A program made the translations under genes and the position numbers. 64,000 bases of DNA from Enterococcus devriesei. Its GTDB lineage: Bacteria; Bacillota; Bacilli; Lactobacillales; Enterococcaceae. The stretch covers positions 300,258-364,257 of the forward strand of contig NZ_JXKM01000002.1 in the NCBI RefSeq assembly GCF_001885905.1, written 5' to 3'. Below, piece by piece: positions 1 to 8,405 of this stretch. The number at the start of each line of letters is the position of its first letter. The first letter of the stretch is position 1. Below the pieces are notes generated by a model. It was not told the origin of the DNA. It saw nothing but the letters and a program-made list of their open reading frames with translations, and ran no database searches.

Positions 1-486
1 CGTCCGCAAATTATTGTGGCCAACAAAATGGATATGCCGAATGCCGAAGAAAACTTAAAAAAATTCAAAGCAGAATTGCAAAAAGAAAAAGAAGACGAGT
101 TTGCGGATGATATTCCGGTCTTCGCGATTTCAGCGATTACTAAACAAGGCTTAGATAATTTATTAAGCGCGACTGCAGATTTATTAGAGGTAACGCCAGA
201 GTTCTTGTTGTATGATGAAGAAGTTGAAGAAGAAACCGTAAATTACGGCTTCCAATCAGATGAACCAGAGTTTACGATTACTCGTGAACCAGATGCAACT
301 TGGGTATTGAATGGTGAAAAATTGGAAAAACTATTCAAGATGACTAATTTCGATCATGATGAAACCGTGATGCGCTTTGCTCGTCAATTACGCTCTATGG
401 GTGTTGACGAAGCCTTACGTGCTCGGGGAGCCAAAGATGGCGATCTTGTTCGAATTGATAAATTTGAATTTGAATTCGTTGATTAA
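1..486 (+). CDS. obg: GTPase Obg, C-terminal part (5' end outside window)
   Basis: The reading frame is open from the first base and gives 161 residues. It starts with the last part of the G domain: the NKMD guanine-specificity motif (G4) is at residues 8-11 and the SAI motif (G5) near residue 43. The remaining ~80 residues, from [10 protein letters not shown] to the acidic end, match the Obg C-terminal (OCT) domain, ending [13 protein letters not shown]. Obg is an essential ribosome-associated GTPase acting in 50S assembly and stress control. The family is about 430 residues long, so roughly 270 are missing only because the window begins inside the gene. A terminator follows directly, so this is the end of its transcript. 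Confidence 0.95.
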   Translation, partial: RPQIIVANKMDMPNAEENLKKFKAELQKEKEDEFADDIPVFAISAITKQGLDNLLSATADLLEVTPEFLLYDEEVEEETVNYGFQSDEPEFTITREPDATWVLNGEKLEKLFKMTNFDHDETVMRFARQLRSMGVDEALRARGAKDGDLVRIDKFEFEFVD

Positions 487-500
487 TCGAAAATAGAAAG

Positions 501-538
501 AAGGAACTGTAACAGAACACTGTTGCAGCTCCTTTTTT
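501..538 (+). terminator. Rho-independent terminator after obg
   Basis: A 15-bp stem (AAGGAACTGTAACAG / CTGTTGCAGCTCCTT, one mismatch and one G-U) with a 4-base loop is followed by a run of T. It lies 15 bases after the obg stop codon. Confidence 0.9.
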
Positions 539-540
539 GT

Positions 541-1022
541 TACGCATAAATTCATCAAAATTATTTTGAACGAAAATAAAGCAACGTTGTGTTTTATCAG
601 TTCTATATAAGGACAATCATTAATTTATCATGAGGAGAATTTTATGATTTTGAGTAGGGGAATAGATGAAAAGAAAAATAAAAATAATACACCGTCATAA
701 TAGTTGTTATTTTAAAAAATCCATTAGCTATTTTTTAGTTTTTTATTCCAAAAACAATAGGCTGATTTCCGCTAACTATGAAAAGGCTTACCGGAAGTAA
801 GGGAACAAAAAATTTTAAAAAATCAATAGAATTAATCATTATTGTTACGGGCATTAATTTTGAATACGAAAGAGAAAAAAATATTTTTGATGATCTGCTG
901 AGAAGAGTAATAGTAACTGTTATATGTTTTTAAATTTTTGTGAATGATGAAGAAAAACGTTGTTTAAAAATGATAATTGTATTATTTTAATAAAGAAAAG
1001 TTTTTTTAACCCAAAAATTTTA
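541..1022. other. AT-rich stretch without a recognisable gene; possible decayed sequence
   Basis: About 480 bases between the obg terminator and the next promoter hold no ORF of 60 codons or more. Two very short frames are visible: 18 codons at 644-700 with a good AGGAG ribosome site, and 51 codons at 778-933 without one. Neither resembles a family I know. The sequence is much more AT-rich than its neighbours. It may be a decayed gene, an untranslated regulatory stretch or simple spacer; I cannot decide from the sequence alone. Confidence 0.4.
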
Positions 1023-1051
1023 TTGACAACGCTAATTATGATTACTAAAAT
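1023..1051 (+). promoter_or_regulatory. Sigma-A promoter of the winged-helix regulator
   Basis: TTGACA (1023-1028) and TAAAAT (1046-1051) are separated by 17 bases. Transcription would begin near 1058, leaving an unusually long leader of about 135 nt before the ATG at 1193. Confidence 0.8.
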
Positions 1052-1192
1052 ATAAACATTTTTGTAGCATTTGAACAGTTCCAAGTGTAAACTTACGAAG
1101 TATAAAGTAACAATTATATTGTTAAATAATAAAAAAATCCAAGTCGGTAGGTTGGGAACTTATTTTTAATAATAAAAAAGGGGAATAACGTT

Positions 1193-1927
1193 ATGCAAGT
1201 ATTGATTTTGACACACAATATTTTAGTTGAGAGACCATTAGTAGAAAAGTTACAAAGACTGAATATCGAGGTTTTAAGTTCTGCAAAACTATTAACGATG
1301 ATTCAAGCCAATCAAGTGCCGTTAGAAGTGTTAAGCTTCTTTGATATCGTGATTGTTAGTGAAACAATCTCTGATCAAGAGCTTACAGTTATTTTAGAAA
1401 AAGTTGGTGACAAATTCACAATTATTCGTGAAGCAGATCGTCTGCCACAAAAGGAAGAAAAGGCGGATTGGGAAGCTCAAGGCGTGGATGAATGGTTACT
1501 TGAAGACGAAACACTTAGCGGGTTAAGAGAGAAACTTGCTGAGAAAACGTTGAAAGAATCAGTTTATTCGATTGGCTTTGGTATGAGACAACAACAAGAT
1601 GAGAACGAACAAGAAAAACGGCCATTGCCTCTATGGAATCTGACGCGTTCGGAACGTGAGATGCTAAGCACGTTGATTGCAACGAAAGAGGCACCGATTA
1701 GTCGGAACGATCTAGCGATTAAAATTTGGGGCGACAGTGATTCAGCCAGTCATATGACGAGGCTTTCTACTATTATTAAGCACCTTCGCAATAAATTGAA
1801 AATCGACGGTGTCGAATATGATGTTATTCGTACGAATTGGGGCGAAGGCTATCAATTATCAAAAGTATTCTTTGATCACTATGTAGTCGATGATCGAATT
1901 ATGGAAGAAATCAAAACTGGGAAGTAA
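1193..1927 (+). CDS. Orphan winged-helix response-regulator-like transcription factor
   Basis: A 244-residue protein. Residues ~148-228 form an OmpR/PhoB-type winged helix (LTRSEREMLSTL ... HLRNKLKIDG ... VIRTNWGEGYQL). Residues 1-120 look like a receiver domain (alternating hydrophobic strands, MQVLILTHN, FFDIVIVSE), but the position where a phospho-accepting Asp is expected after the third strand is Ser56. No histidine kinase gene is next to it. It is therefore probably an atypical, phosphorylation-independent regulator; targets cannot be read from the sequence. The start is the ATG preceded by AAAAGGGG. It has its own consensus promoter with a long leader, and its terminator overlaps the stop codon, so it is monocistronic. 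Confidence 0.85.
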   Translation: MQVLILTHNILVERPLVEKLQRLNIEVLSSAKLLTMIQANQVPLEVLSFFDIVIVSETISDQELTVILEKVGDKFTIIREADRLPQKEEKADWEAQGVDEWLLEDETLSGLREKLAEKTLKESVYSIGFGMRQQQDENEQEKRPLPLWNLTRSEREMLSTLIATKEAPISRNDLAIKIWGDSDSASHMTRLSTIIKHLRNKLKIDGVEYDVIRTNWGEGYQLSKVFFDHYVVDDRIMEEIKTGK

Positions 1928-1941
1928 TTCCCAGTTTTTTT
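1913..1941 (+). terminator. Terminator overlapping the end of the regulator gene
   Basis: AAAACTGGGAA, loop GTAA, TTCCCAGTTTTTTT. The last codons of the regulator gene form the 5' arm. Confidence 0.9.
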
Positions 1942-2049
1942 ATAGTTTGTTTGTTTACATAATCATTTTATGAGTTAAAAAGCTCGTTCTATTTTCAAAA
2001 AGCGCTATTTATTGCTAAACTAGAAAAAAAGATAGAGGAGTGGTAATGA

Positions 2050-2607
2050 ATGGAAAAACGAGTGATTGTAATGAATTTTGATGTTGAATCAAAAGCCTAT
2101 GAAGCCTTTTCAAAAGCAAAACGATTGCACATGAGTAAGGCGTTTAAAGGAGAACAAATGGCGGTGATCCATCATTCAAATGATGGTGAACATAAATTTG
2201 TGATCGAAGATTTTCTTGATTTCACCGGCAGCAATAAAAGTTCAACTGGTGGTCTGATTGGGATGATGGTTGGAATCTTAGGTGGTCCAGTGGGCATTTT
2301 ATTAGGCTGGTTTACTGGGGGCATGATTGGTGCGACTCGCGATGCAAAAGAAGTGCGAGAAGCGACAGGGGTCTTTGAATTCTTGATCGATAAAGTCGGA
2401 GAAGGCGATACCGCATTATTACTGATTGCTGAAGAGGACGACAATCGGGCATTGAATCAATTAATCATGATGGAGCTTGGCGGTGAGATTACGCGCTTAG
2501 ACTACGCGGAAGTCGAAGCTGAAGTTAAAGAAGCTCAGGAGATGGAAAAAAATTCAGCTGACCAAAAGAAAGAAACGGATTCGGAAAAGCAATCTGATCA
2601 AAAATAA
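2050..2607 (+). CDS. DUF1269-like membrane-associated protein
   Basis: A 185-residue protein of unknown function. The N-terminus (MEKRVIVMNFDVESKAYEAF) and the central Gly-rich hydrophobic stretch at ~75-110 (GGLIGMMVGILGGPVGILLG) resemble the DUF1269 family: two halves of a small alpha/beta fold around a Gly-zipper-like segment that may contact or cross the membrane. The last ~35 residues are a charged Lys/Glu/Asp-rich tail. The ATG follows a GAGGAG site. An extended -10 (TGC-TAAACT, 2013-2021) 17 bases from TTTCAA could serve as its promoter. rnz downstream has its own promoter, so this gene may be transcribed alone. Confidence 0.7.
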   Translation: MEKRVIVMNFDVESKAYEAFSKAKRLHMSKAFKGEQMAVIHHSNDGEHKFVIEDFLDFTGSNKSSTGGLIGMMVGILGGPVGILLGWFTGGMIGATRDAKEVREATGVFEFLIDKVGEGDTALLLIAEEDDNRALNQLIMMELGGEITRLDYAEVEAEVKEAQEMEKNSADQKKETDSEKQSDQK

Positions 2608-2623
2608 AAATCTCCTATTTCGA

Positions 2624-2652
2624 TTGCACTGAGTCAGACTTTCTTCTAAAAT
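2624..2652 (+). promoter_or_regulatory. Promoter of rnz
   Basis: TTGCAC (2624-2629) and TAAAAT (2647-2652), 17-base spacer, ending 31 bases before the rnz ATG. Confidence 0.65.
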
Positions 2653-2683
2653 AAAACTAATTTGAAAGAAAGTCAGGATAATT

Positions 2684-3607
2684 ATGGAATTAGAATTCTT
2701 AGGAACAGGTGCTGGCGTCCCAGCAAAGCACCGAAACGTTAGTAGTTTAGCCTTAAAATTATTAGATGAACGAAATAAAATCTGGTTATTTGATTGTGGT
2801 GAAGGAACGCAGATGCAAATTCTGCGAACCAATATCAGACCCCGCAAGATCGAAAAAATCTTTATTTCTCATTTACATGGTGACCATATTTTTGGGCTGC
2901 CAGGCTTATTGAGCAGTCGCTCATTTCAAGGCGGTGAGGAACCCATTGAGATTTATGGACCCGCTGGTTTGGAAAATTATGTTCGAACTTCGTTACAAGT
3001 GACAAAGACACATTTGTCTTATCCCCTACAATTCATTGAACTTCATGAGGGAACGATATTTAAAGATAAACAATTTAGCGTGGAGTGCATGCTGTTAGAC
3101 CACGGAATCGATAGTTACGGTTTTCGTGTTACTGAAGCAGATCATGATGGTACGCTTCAAGTAGAGAAGCTGGCGGCTTTAAATATCCCTGCCGGACCGA
3201 TTTTTGGAAAGCTGAAACAAGGTCAAACGGTCACTTTAGCCGATGGACGCACGATCAACGGTCAAGACTTTGTTGGTGAAAGTAAAAAAGGTCGGATCGT
3301 GACGATTTTTGGTGATACTCGCTTTACAAATAAATCAAGTCGCTTTGCTGAAAATAGTGATGTGATCGTCCATGAAAGTACCTTCAATAAAGATGAAGCG
3401 AAACTGGCGAAGGCATATTTTCATACGACGACACAGCAAGCCGCGATGATTGCAAAAGAAGCGGGAGCCAAAAAATTGATTTTGACTCATATTTCAGCAC
3501 GTTATTTAGCTAAAGAAGCACAAACATTAGAAGAAGAAGCGCAAGCTGTTTTTCCCAACTCACAGCTAGCGAAAGATTTTGATATTGTGGAAATTCCATT
3601 TGTATAA
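2684..3607 (+). CDS. rnz: Ribonuclease Z (tRNA 3' processing endonuclease)
   Basis: A 307-residue metallo-beta-lactamase-fold enzyme that cuts tRNA precursors on the 3' side of the discriminator base. The zinc-binding motif HLHGDH (within SHLHGDHIFGLPGLL) is near residue 64, followed by further family motifs (LLDHGIDSYGFRV, FGDTRF, VIVHESTF, HTTTQQAA and LTHISARY), giving the full set of metal-binding His/Asp residues. Length is normal for the short RNase Z form. The ATG is preceded by AGGA. It leads a small operon with an SDR gene starting 13 bases downstream. Confidence 0.95.
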   Translation: MELEFLGTGAGVPAKHRNVSSLALKLLDERNKIWLFDCGEGTQMQILRTNIRPRKIEKIFISHLHGDHIFGLPGLLSSRSFQGGEEPIEIYGPAGLENYVRTSLQVTKTHLSYPLQFIELHEGTIFKDKQFSVECMLLDHGIDSYGFRVTEADHDGTLQVEKLAALNIPAGPIFGKLKQGQTVTLADGRTINGQDFVGESKKGRIVTIFGDTRFTNKSSRFAENSDVIVHESTFNKDEAKLAKAYFHTTTQQAAMIAKEAGAKKLILTHISARYLAKEAQTLEEEAQAVFPNSQLAKDFDIVEIPFV

Positions 3608-3620
3608 AGGAGGGAACTTG

Positions 3621-4409
3621 ATGGATTTAACAGATAAAGTAGTCGTAGTAACTGGTGGTTCCGCTGGTTTAGGTGAGCAAATTTGTTACGAGGCGGCTAA
3701 GCGTGGCGCAATTGTGGTTACTTGTGCCAGACGAATCAATTTGATTGGTCAAGTGAAAGAACATTGCAGCGAGTTAAGTGGGAAGGCAGCCTATGCTTTT
3801 CAGTTGGATATTGCTGATCCTGAGAGTGTTGAGTCGGTTATCGAAAAAATCGCAGACGAAGTTGGAACGGTGGACGTCTTAGTGAATAATGCTGGTTTCG
3901 GCATGTTCAAAGACTTTACCGAGTTTGATTTAGCAGACGCGAAAAAAATGTTCGATGTTAACGTCCTTGGGATGATGTATTTTACTCAAAAGATCGCGCT
4001 ATCAATGGTAGAAAAGAAACGTGGTCATATTTTTAATGTGGCTTCAATGGCTGGGAAGATGGCGACACCGAAGTCAACCATTTATTCAGCGACAAAATTT
4101 GCGGTACTAGGTTTCTCAAATGCTTTAAGGTTGGAATTAAAACCAGCAAATGTTTGGGTAACTACGATTAATCCTGGTCCAATTGCAACAGAATTTTTCG
4201 ATAAGGCAGATCCAAGCGGCAATTATTTAGAAAATTTAGGTGGGATCGTCTTAGATCCGAAAAAAGTAGCTGCAACGATCGTCAACAAAATGGGCAAACC
4301 GACACGCGAAATCAATCGACCGTTTATTATGGAAGGGGCAAGCCGTTTTTATGGGTTATTCCCGCATATTGGTGATTTTCTAGCTGGAGGACTATTTAAT
4401 AGAAAGTAG
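3621..4409 (+). CDS. Short-chain dehydrogenase/reductase
   Basis: A 262-residue classical SDR. The cofactor motif TGGSAGLG is near residue 12, NNAG near 89, the catalytic Ser in NVASMAG near 143, and the YSATK active-site Tyr/Lys near 157-161. Such enzymes are NAD(P)-dependent oxidoreductases; the substrate cannot be inferred. The frame is open upstream into rnz, but the ATG at 3621 has an ideal AAAGGAGG site and begins right before the first beta strand, so it was chosen. It is co-transcribed with rnz and the LapA-like gene 9 bases downstream. Confidence 0.9.
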   Translation: MDLTDKVVVVTGGSAGLGEQICYEAAKRGAIVVTCARRINLIGQVKEHCSELSGKAAYAFQLDIADPESVESVIEKIADEVGTVDVLVNNAGFGMFKDFTEFDLADAKKMFDVNVLGMMYFTQKIALSMVEKKRGHIFNVASMAGKMATPKSTIYSATKFAVLGFSNALRLELKPANVWVTTINPGPIATEFFDKADPSGNYLENLGGIVLDPKKVAATIVNKMGKPTREINRPFIMEGASRFYGLFPHIGDFLAGGLFNRK

Positions 4410-4418
4410 GAAATCAAA

Positions 4419-4847
4419 ATGAAAAAGCAATGGAAAGTTTTTCTAGGGTTTATTTTAGTCTTACTCGTTGTCATTTTTGCTCTTTCAAACAGTCAGCAAG
4501 TACCAGTTAATTTTATTGTTAAAAAGATTTATCTGTCATTAGTCCTGATCATTATTGGGTCAGCCTTAATCGGGGCCGTTGTAGTCTTCTTAACTTCAGG
4601 TACAACGCTTTTTCAACAACGGAAAAAAATCAAACAGCTAAAAGAAACGATTCAAGAGTATGAAAACAACAATGAAGAAAAGTTAACAGCTGAAAAAGCA
4701 GCACTTCAGCGAGAAAAAGAAAATGAAATTGCGACGTTAACAGCTAATTACGAAAGTCTATTGAAAGAAAAGGATCGTGCGTTAGCTGACAAAGAGATGC
4801 GGGATCAGACAAATGATCCACAACATCCGATTGATTATTATGATTAA
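4419..4847 (+). CDS. LapA-domain membrane protein
   Basis: A 142-residue protein with two membrane segments (about 6-26 and 38-62) containing the LapA-family signature FALSNSQQVPVNF between them. It continues with a charged coiled coil (~68-125, rich in Lys, Glu and Gln) predicted to be cytoplasmic. In Gram-negatives, LapA/LapB act in envelope assembly; the role in Firmicutes is unknown. It is the last gene of the rnz-SDR transcript, followed by a terminator. Confidence 0.75.
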   Translation: MKKQWKVFLGFILVLLVVIFALSNSQQVPVNFIVKKIYLSLVLIIIGSALIGAVVVFLTSGTTLFQQRKKIKQLKETIQEYENNNEEKLTAEKAALQREKENEIATLTANYESLLKEKDRALADKEMRDQTNDPQHPIDYYD

Positions 4848-4848
4848 A

Positions 4849-4890
4849 AAGAAGACTTTTGCATCGATTGCAAAGGTCTTCTTCTCTTTC
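4849..4890 (+). terminator. Terminator after the LapA-like gene
   Basis: AAGAAGACTTTTGCA and TGCAAAGGTCTTCTT pair over a short loop (ATCGAT), followed by a T-rich stretch. Confidence 0.85.
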
Positions 4891-4937
4891 TTGTCTGATT
4901 TTTTTTTGCTATACTAAGACGGTTGGGAAGTGATACA

Positions 4938-7217
4938 GTGAAAAAATCAAGTTTCGATTGGCAAATGAAAGCGGCCTCGCCAATTGATGAAGCTTTTAAA
5001 GCGGAATTAATCAAGCAAGGCTACAGCGAAACATTTGCAGAACTTTTATGGAATCGAAATATACATACAGTAGAAGAATTCTCGCAGTTGTTACAAGCGA
5101 ATATTGATGAATTACATGATCCGTTTTTAATGCATGATATGGAAAAAGCAGTTGTCCGCATTCAAATGGCCATCATGGAAGGTCAGCCGATTTTGGTTTA
5201 TGGTGATTATGACGCCGATGGAATCACTAGTACGTCGATTATGTTAGAGACACTGGAGATGATCGGTGCAGATGTTCATTATATTTTGCCCAATCGGTTT
5301 ATCCACGGATACGGCCCAAATACAGAGCTTTTTGCCGAAAAGATCAACGAAGGTATTCAGCTGATTATTACGGTTGATAACGGGGTAGCTGGCAATGAAG
5401 CAATCGATTTTGCCAATTCACAGGGTGTTGATGTCATCGTTACTGATCATCACGAGTTGCCGCCAGTCTTACCAGATGCTTATTGTATTGTTCATCCTCG
5501 TCATCCGGAAGGAAATTACCCCTTTGGCGAATTAGCCGGGGCCGGCGTAGCCTTTAAGTTAGCCACGGCTTTATTAGAAGAAGTTCCTTTAGAGATGCTG
5601 GATCTTGTAACGATCGGCACAGTCGCCGATTTGGTCTCGATGACGGGTGAAAATCGAAATTTAGTTAAGCTCGGTTTGCAAGCAATCAAGCAGACACAGC
5701 GATTGGGCTTATTGGAGTTATTAAAAGTCAGCAGTGTCGATTTGCAAAAAGTGGATGAAACAAGTATTGGCTTCAGCTTAGGACCAAGGTTAAATGCCAT
5801 CGGTCGATTAGGTGATCCCAATCCAGCCGTGGAGTTGATGACGACATTCGACGAAGAAGTCGCTCATGATCTCGCGGGTAAATTAGATCAAATTAATAAT
5901 GAACGGAAGCAGATCGTGCAAGAGACGACTGCTGAAGCTACCACTTTAGTAAATCCTGGAGATGCGGTCCACTTGATCGCGGCGGAAGGCTGGAATCCAG
6001 GAGTTCTTGGAATCGTAGCAGGGAATATTTTAAAGCAAACTGGAAAACCAACGATTGTTTTATCCATTGATTCTAATGGTGTGGCTAAAGGTTCGGGACG
6101 TAGCATTGAAGCGTTAGACCTATTTGGCATGCTGAACACGATGCGCTCTGAATTCACACATTTTGGCGGTCATGCGGCCGCTGTTGGTTTAACGATGCCA
6201 GCAGAAAACATTCCAGTTTTACAAAAAATGATGAATGAATATATCACAAAGGAAGCCATTGATTTAAGCAAAGGCTCAACCTTGTTGATTGATGAAGCCT
6301 TGGACTTGTCAGAAATCACACTAAAATTTACCGAAGAACTAAAAAAATTGGCACCTTTTGGGACAGACAATCCAGCACCACATTTTTTAGTAAAGGGAAA
6401 TGTCAATTTCTTCAAACGCATCGGTAGCGATCAGCAGCACGTGAAGTTTTCTTTGCAAGGTGCTGACAACCAATTAGATGCGATTGGTTTTGGCTTCGGG
6501 GCGGAAAGTGAAGAAATCCAACAGCCAGAAACGCAATTTGTTGGGGATCTTGAAATTAATGAATGGAATGGTCAGAAAAAAGTTCAATTACGTTTAATAG
6601 ATTTTGCTTCTAGTGGCATGCAGGTGATTGATCGCCGTGCCAAACATACATGGACGCAAAAAATTGAAGATGATGGTGCTTTATATTTGGCGTTTAAAAA
6701 ACCTAGTCAAAAGCTATTTGCCAACGAATTACAGCGATCGATTACGTTATATGACAAAGCGATCGATTGGTCTGCCTATGAACAACTGATTGTATTGGAT
6801 TGTCCCGACCAGAAGGAACTACTGCAAGAAATTGTTGATTTAGGGAAATTCCAACGGATTTATTTATTTCTTTACAGTCCGGATGAAGCATATTTAAACG
6901 GCCTGCCTAAACGGGAACAGTTTGCCAAGCTTTATCAATTCTTTCTAAAGCAACCCCGGGTGGATATCCGCTATAAACTAAAAAATGTTTCAAATTATTT
7001 AAGAATTCCAGAAAAATTACTAGTATTCATGATTCACGTGTTTTCTGAGCTAAAATTTGTTACAATAAACGACGGCGTTTTACAAATGGTAGATTCACCG
7101 CAGAATCGTGCCTTTGAAGAAAGCAAAATTTATCAAGAGCGCTTGTCTCAAATCGACAGCGAAGAATTTTTACTAATGAACGACATCCAAACTATTAGAA
7201 ATTGGCTGAAAGGCTAG
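4938..7217 (+). CDS. recJ: Single-stranded-DNA-specific exonuclease RecJ
   Basis: A 759-residue DHH-family 5'-3' exonuclease used in recombination and repair. Visible motifs: VYGDYDADG (~86-94), DHH (~170-172, in VTDHHELP), GRLGDP (~287), and the DHHA1 signature GGHAAAVGL (~412). An OB-like region and a Gram-positive-specific C-terminal extension (~560-759) follow. The frame is open to a TTG at 4923, but the GTG at 4938 sits 7 bases after GGGAAG and fits better; an extended -10 (TGC-TATACT, 4907-4915) lies just upstream, giving a very short leader. apt follows after 14 bases. Confidence 0.9.
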   Translation: MKKSSFDWQMKAASPIDEAFKAELIKQGYSETFAELLWNRNIHTVEEFSQLLQANIDELHDPFLMHDMEKAVVRIQMAIMEGQPILVYGDYDADGITSTSIMLETLEMIGADVHYILPNRFIHGYGPNTELFAEKINEGIQLIITVDNGVAGNEAIDFANSQGVDVIVTDHHELPPVLPDAYCIVHPRHPEGNYPFGELAGAGVAFKLATALLEEVPLEMLDLVTIGTVADLVSMTGENRNLVKLGLQAIKQTQRLGLLELLKVSSVDLQKVDETSIGFSLGPRLNAIGRLGDPNPAVELMTTFDEEVAHDLAGKLDQINNERKQIVQETTAEATTLVNPGDAVHLIAAEGWNPGVLGIVAGNILKQTGKPTIVLSIDSNGVAKGSGRSIEALDLFGMLNTMRSEFTHFGGHAAAVGLTMPAENIPVLQKMMNEYITKEAIDLSKGSTLLIDEALDLSEITLKFTEELKKLAPFGTDNPAPHFLVKGNVNFFKRIGSDQQHVKFSLQGADNQLDAIGFGFGAESEEIQQPETQFVGDLEINEWNGQKKVQLRLIDFASSGMQVIDRRAKHTWTQKIEDDGALYLAFKKPSQKLFANELQRSITLYDKAIDWSAYEQLIVLDCPDQKELLQEIVDLGKFQRIYLFLYSPDEAYLNGLPKREQFAKLYQFFLKQPRVDIRYKLKNVSNYLRIPEKLLVFMIHVFSELKFVTINDGVLQMVDSPQNRAFEESKIYQERLSQIDSEEFLLMNDIQTIRNWLKG

Positions 7218-7231
7218 GAGGAACAACCAAA

Positions 7232-7744
7232 ATGGATTTAAAAGATTATATTGCAAGTATTCCAGATTATCCCAAAAAAGGCATCGTCTTTCGTGACATC
7301 TCGCCATTAATGGCAGACGGCGAAGCTTATCGTGAAGCAACCAAGCAAATCGTGAACTATGCAAAAGAAAAGCAAATCGACATGGTAGTAGGACCTGAAG
7401 CACGCGGCTTTATCGTTGGCTGTCCAGTCGCATTTGAATTAGGTTTAGGCTTTGCACCAGTTCGTAAACCGGGAAAATTACCCCGTGAAGTGATTGAAGT
7501 AGAATACGAAAAAGAATACGGAACAGATACATTGACTATTCATAGTGATGCAATCAAACCCGGACAACGCGTACTGATCACAGATGATCTTTTAGCAACG
7601 GGCGGAACGATCAAAGCAACGATCGAATTGGTAGAACAATTAGGCGGGATCGTCGTTGGCTGTGCCTTCTTAATCGAATTAGATGAATTACACGGACGCG
7701 ATAAGATCAAAGGGTATGATATCTTAACATTGATGGACTATTAA
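7232..7744 (+). CDS. apt: Adenine phosphoribosyltransferase
   Basis: A 170-residue purine salvage enzyme converting adenine and PRPP to AMP. The PRPP-binding motif [13 protein letters not shown] is near residues 113-125 and the start [23 protein letters not shown] is typical. The frame is open upstream, but the ATG at 7232 has an AGGAGG site. It lies directly after recJ, an arrangement usual in Firmicutes and probably co-transcribed. A strong hairpin terminator follows. Confidence 0.96.
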   Translation: MDLKDYIASIPDYPKKGIVFRDISPLMADGEAYREATKQIVNYAKEKQIDMVVGPEARGFIVGCPVAFELGLGFAPVRKPGKLPREVIEVEYEKEYGTDTLTIHSDAIKPGQRVLITDDLLATGGTIKATIELVEQLGGIVVGCAFLIELDELHGRDKIKGYDILTLMDY

Positions 7745-7795
7745 AAATAAAACAGGGACCCTCTTATAATCTGAGAGGGTCCCTGTTTTATTTTT
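7745..7795. terminator. Bidirectional terminator between apt and the small membrane protein gene
   Basis: A perfect 21-bp stem (AAAATAAAACAGGGACCCTCT and its complement) around TATAATCTG with T runs on both strands. Confidence 0.95.
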
Positions 7796-7841
7796 ACTAC
7801 TATCCAAAAAGCTACTAACAACTGGTTAGCGCTAAATAAGT

Positions 7842-8105
7842 TTAGGCAGATTTATGATAACGATGATCATAAGTCACGTAATAGAAATCTTCGGAAGGTT
7901 CCTTGTAATACTGTTCTTCTTCGACTTCTTCTTCATAATGATGTTCGGCGTAGTGCTGTGCATACTTCCGTTCATCCCATAACATGAACCATACGAGAAA
8001 CAATCCAGCAAAAATGACGATCGTAGCTAAAGAACCTAATTTACCAATCAATAGACCTAACAACAACACAGCGATAACCAAACCAAATCTTCTTATTGCT
8101 TTCAT
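7842..8105 (-). CDS. Small membrane protein under LexA control; candidate SOS cell-division inhibitor
   Basis: An 87-residue protein with no family I recognise. Residues ~7-42 are strongly hydrophobic (one long or two short membrane segments: GLVIAVLLLGLLIGKLG, then ATIVIFAGLFLVWFML). The remaining ~45 residues are hydrophilic and rich in Tyr, Glu and His. The ATG is preceded by AGGAG and overlaps by one base the stop codon of the 78-aa repeat ORF upstream (TGATG). The transcript begins at a promoter covered by two LexA boxes. Small LexA-controlled membrane proteins next to lexA in other bacteria (YneA, SosA, SidA) block division during DNA damage, and no yneA lies between lexA and the DUF896 gene here. 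That function is inference. Confidence 0.7.
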   Translation of the reverse strand: MKAIRRFGLVIAVLLLGLLIGKLGSLATIVIFAGLFLVWFMLWDERKYAQHYAEHHYEEEVEEEQYYKEPSEDFYYVTYDHRYHKSA

Positions 8106-8341
8106 CAAGAATCACTCCTAATTCGTATTATGAATTCATTTTTCAAAAATCGAAAAATGAATCTTATTCTCGTCACGTATATCATTCCGCTAAACTTTCT
8201 TTCAATAGAACAGTTGAATGAATCGAATATCTCTTTCACACGCCAGCGAACTACAAAAAGCGGAACTGACATCCTAATTCGTATTATGAATTCATTTTTC
8301 AACAATCGAAAAATGAATCTTATTCTCGTCACGTATATCAT
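8105..8341 (-). CDS. Possible 78-aa repeat peptide gene in the SOS transcript
   Basis: A frame running from the SOS promoter to the small membrane protein gene, with which it shares one base (TGATG). It contains two nearly identical 23-residue units starting MIYVTRIRFIFR and ending LKNEFIIRIR, 52 residues apart, very basic and hydrophobic. The units are encoded by a 73-bp direct repeat. No good ribosome site precedes its ATG (AAAGGA is 13 bases away), and the opposite strand is also open over the repeats. It may instead be an untranslated leader with a duplicated hairpin. Coding status is uncertain. Confidence 0.35.
   Translation of the reverse strand: MIYVTRIRFIFRLLKNEFIIRIRMSVPLFVVRWRVKEIFDSFNCSIERKFSGMIYVTRIRFIFRFLKNEFIIRIRSDS
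8116..8188. repeat. 73-bp direct repeat, copy 1
   Basis: Starts TCCTAATTCG and ends ATATCATTCC. It differs from copy 2 at one base (CAAAAATCG instead of CAACAATCG) and holds an 11-bp inverted repeat, ATTCATTTTTC / GAAAAATGAAT, with a 7-base loop. It lies next to the ribosome site of the small membrane protein gene. Confidence 0.95.
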
Positions 8342-8344
8342 TCC
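8272..8344. repeat. 73-bp direct repeat, copy 2
   Basis: Same 73 bases as copy 1, shifted by 156 bp (a multiple of three), so every reading frame is repeated in phase. It lies between copy 1 and the LexA-controlled promoter. Confidence 0.95.
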
Positions 8345-8384
8345 ACGGAAGCTGTCCTTTTTTTAAAAGTTCCACACGGACACG

Positions 8385-8398
8385 CGAACGTTTGTTTG
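8385..8398. promoter_or_regulatory. LexA (SOS) box 1
   Basis: CGAACGTTTGTTTG matches the Gram-positive LexA consensus CGAAC-N4-GTTYG. It sits immediately downstream of the predicted start site (~8399) of the minus-strand promoter. Confidence 0.9.
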
Positions 8399-8405
8399 CA
8401 TATTT

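Noticed and set aside
778-933. 51-codon frame in the AT-rich gap
   Set aside because: No ribosome site, no recognisable family and AT-driven composition; kept only as part of the gap description.
8116-8344. CRISPR-like repeat pair
   Set aside because: Only two copies of a 73-bp unit exist, separated by 83 bp, with no spacer series and no cas genes.
8130-8366. A 78-codon plus-strand frame over the 73-bp repeats
   Set aside because: It is the antisense of the repeat region; the only strong promoter there reads the minus strand, and no ribosome site precedes it. The repeats keep every frame open together.
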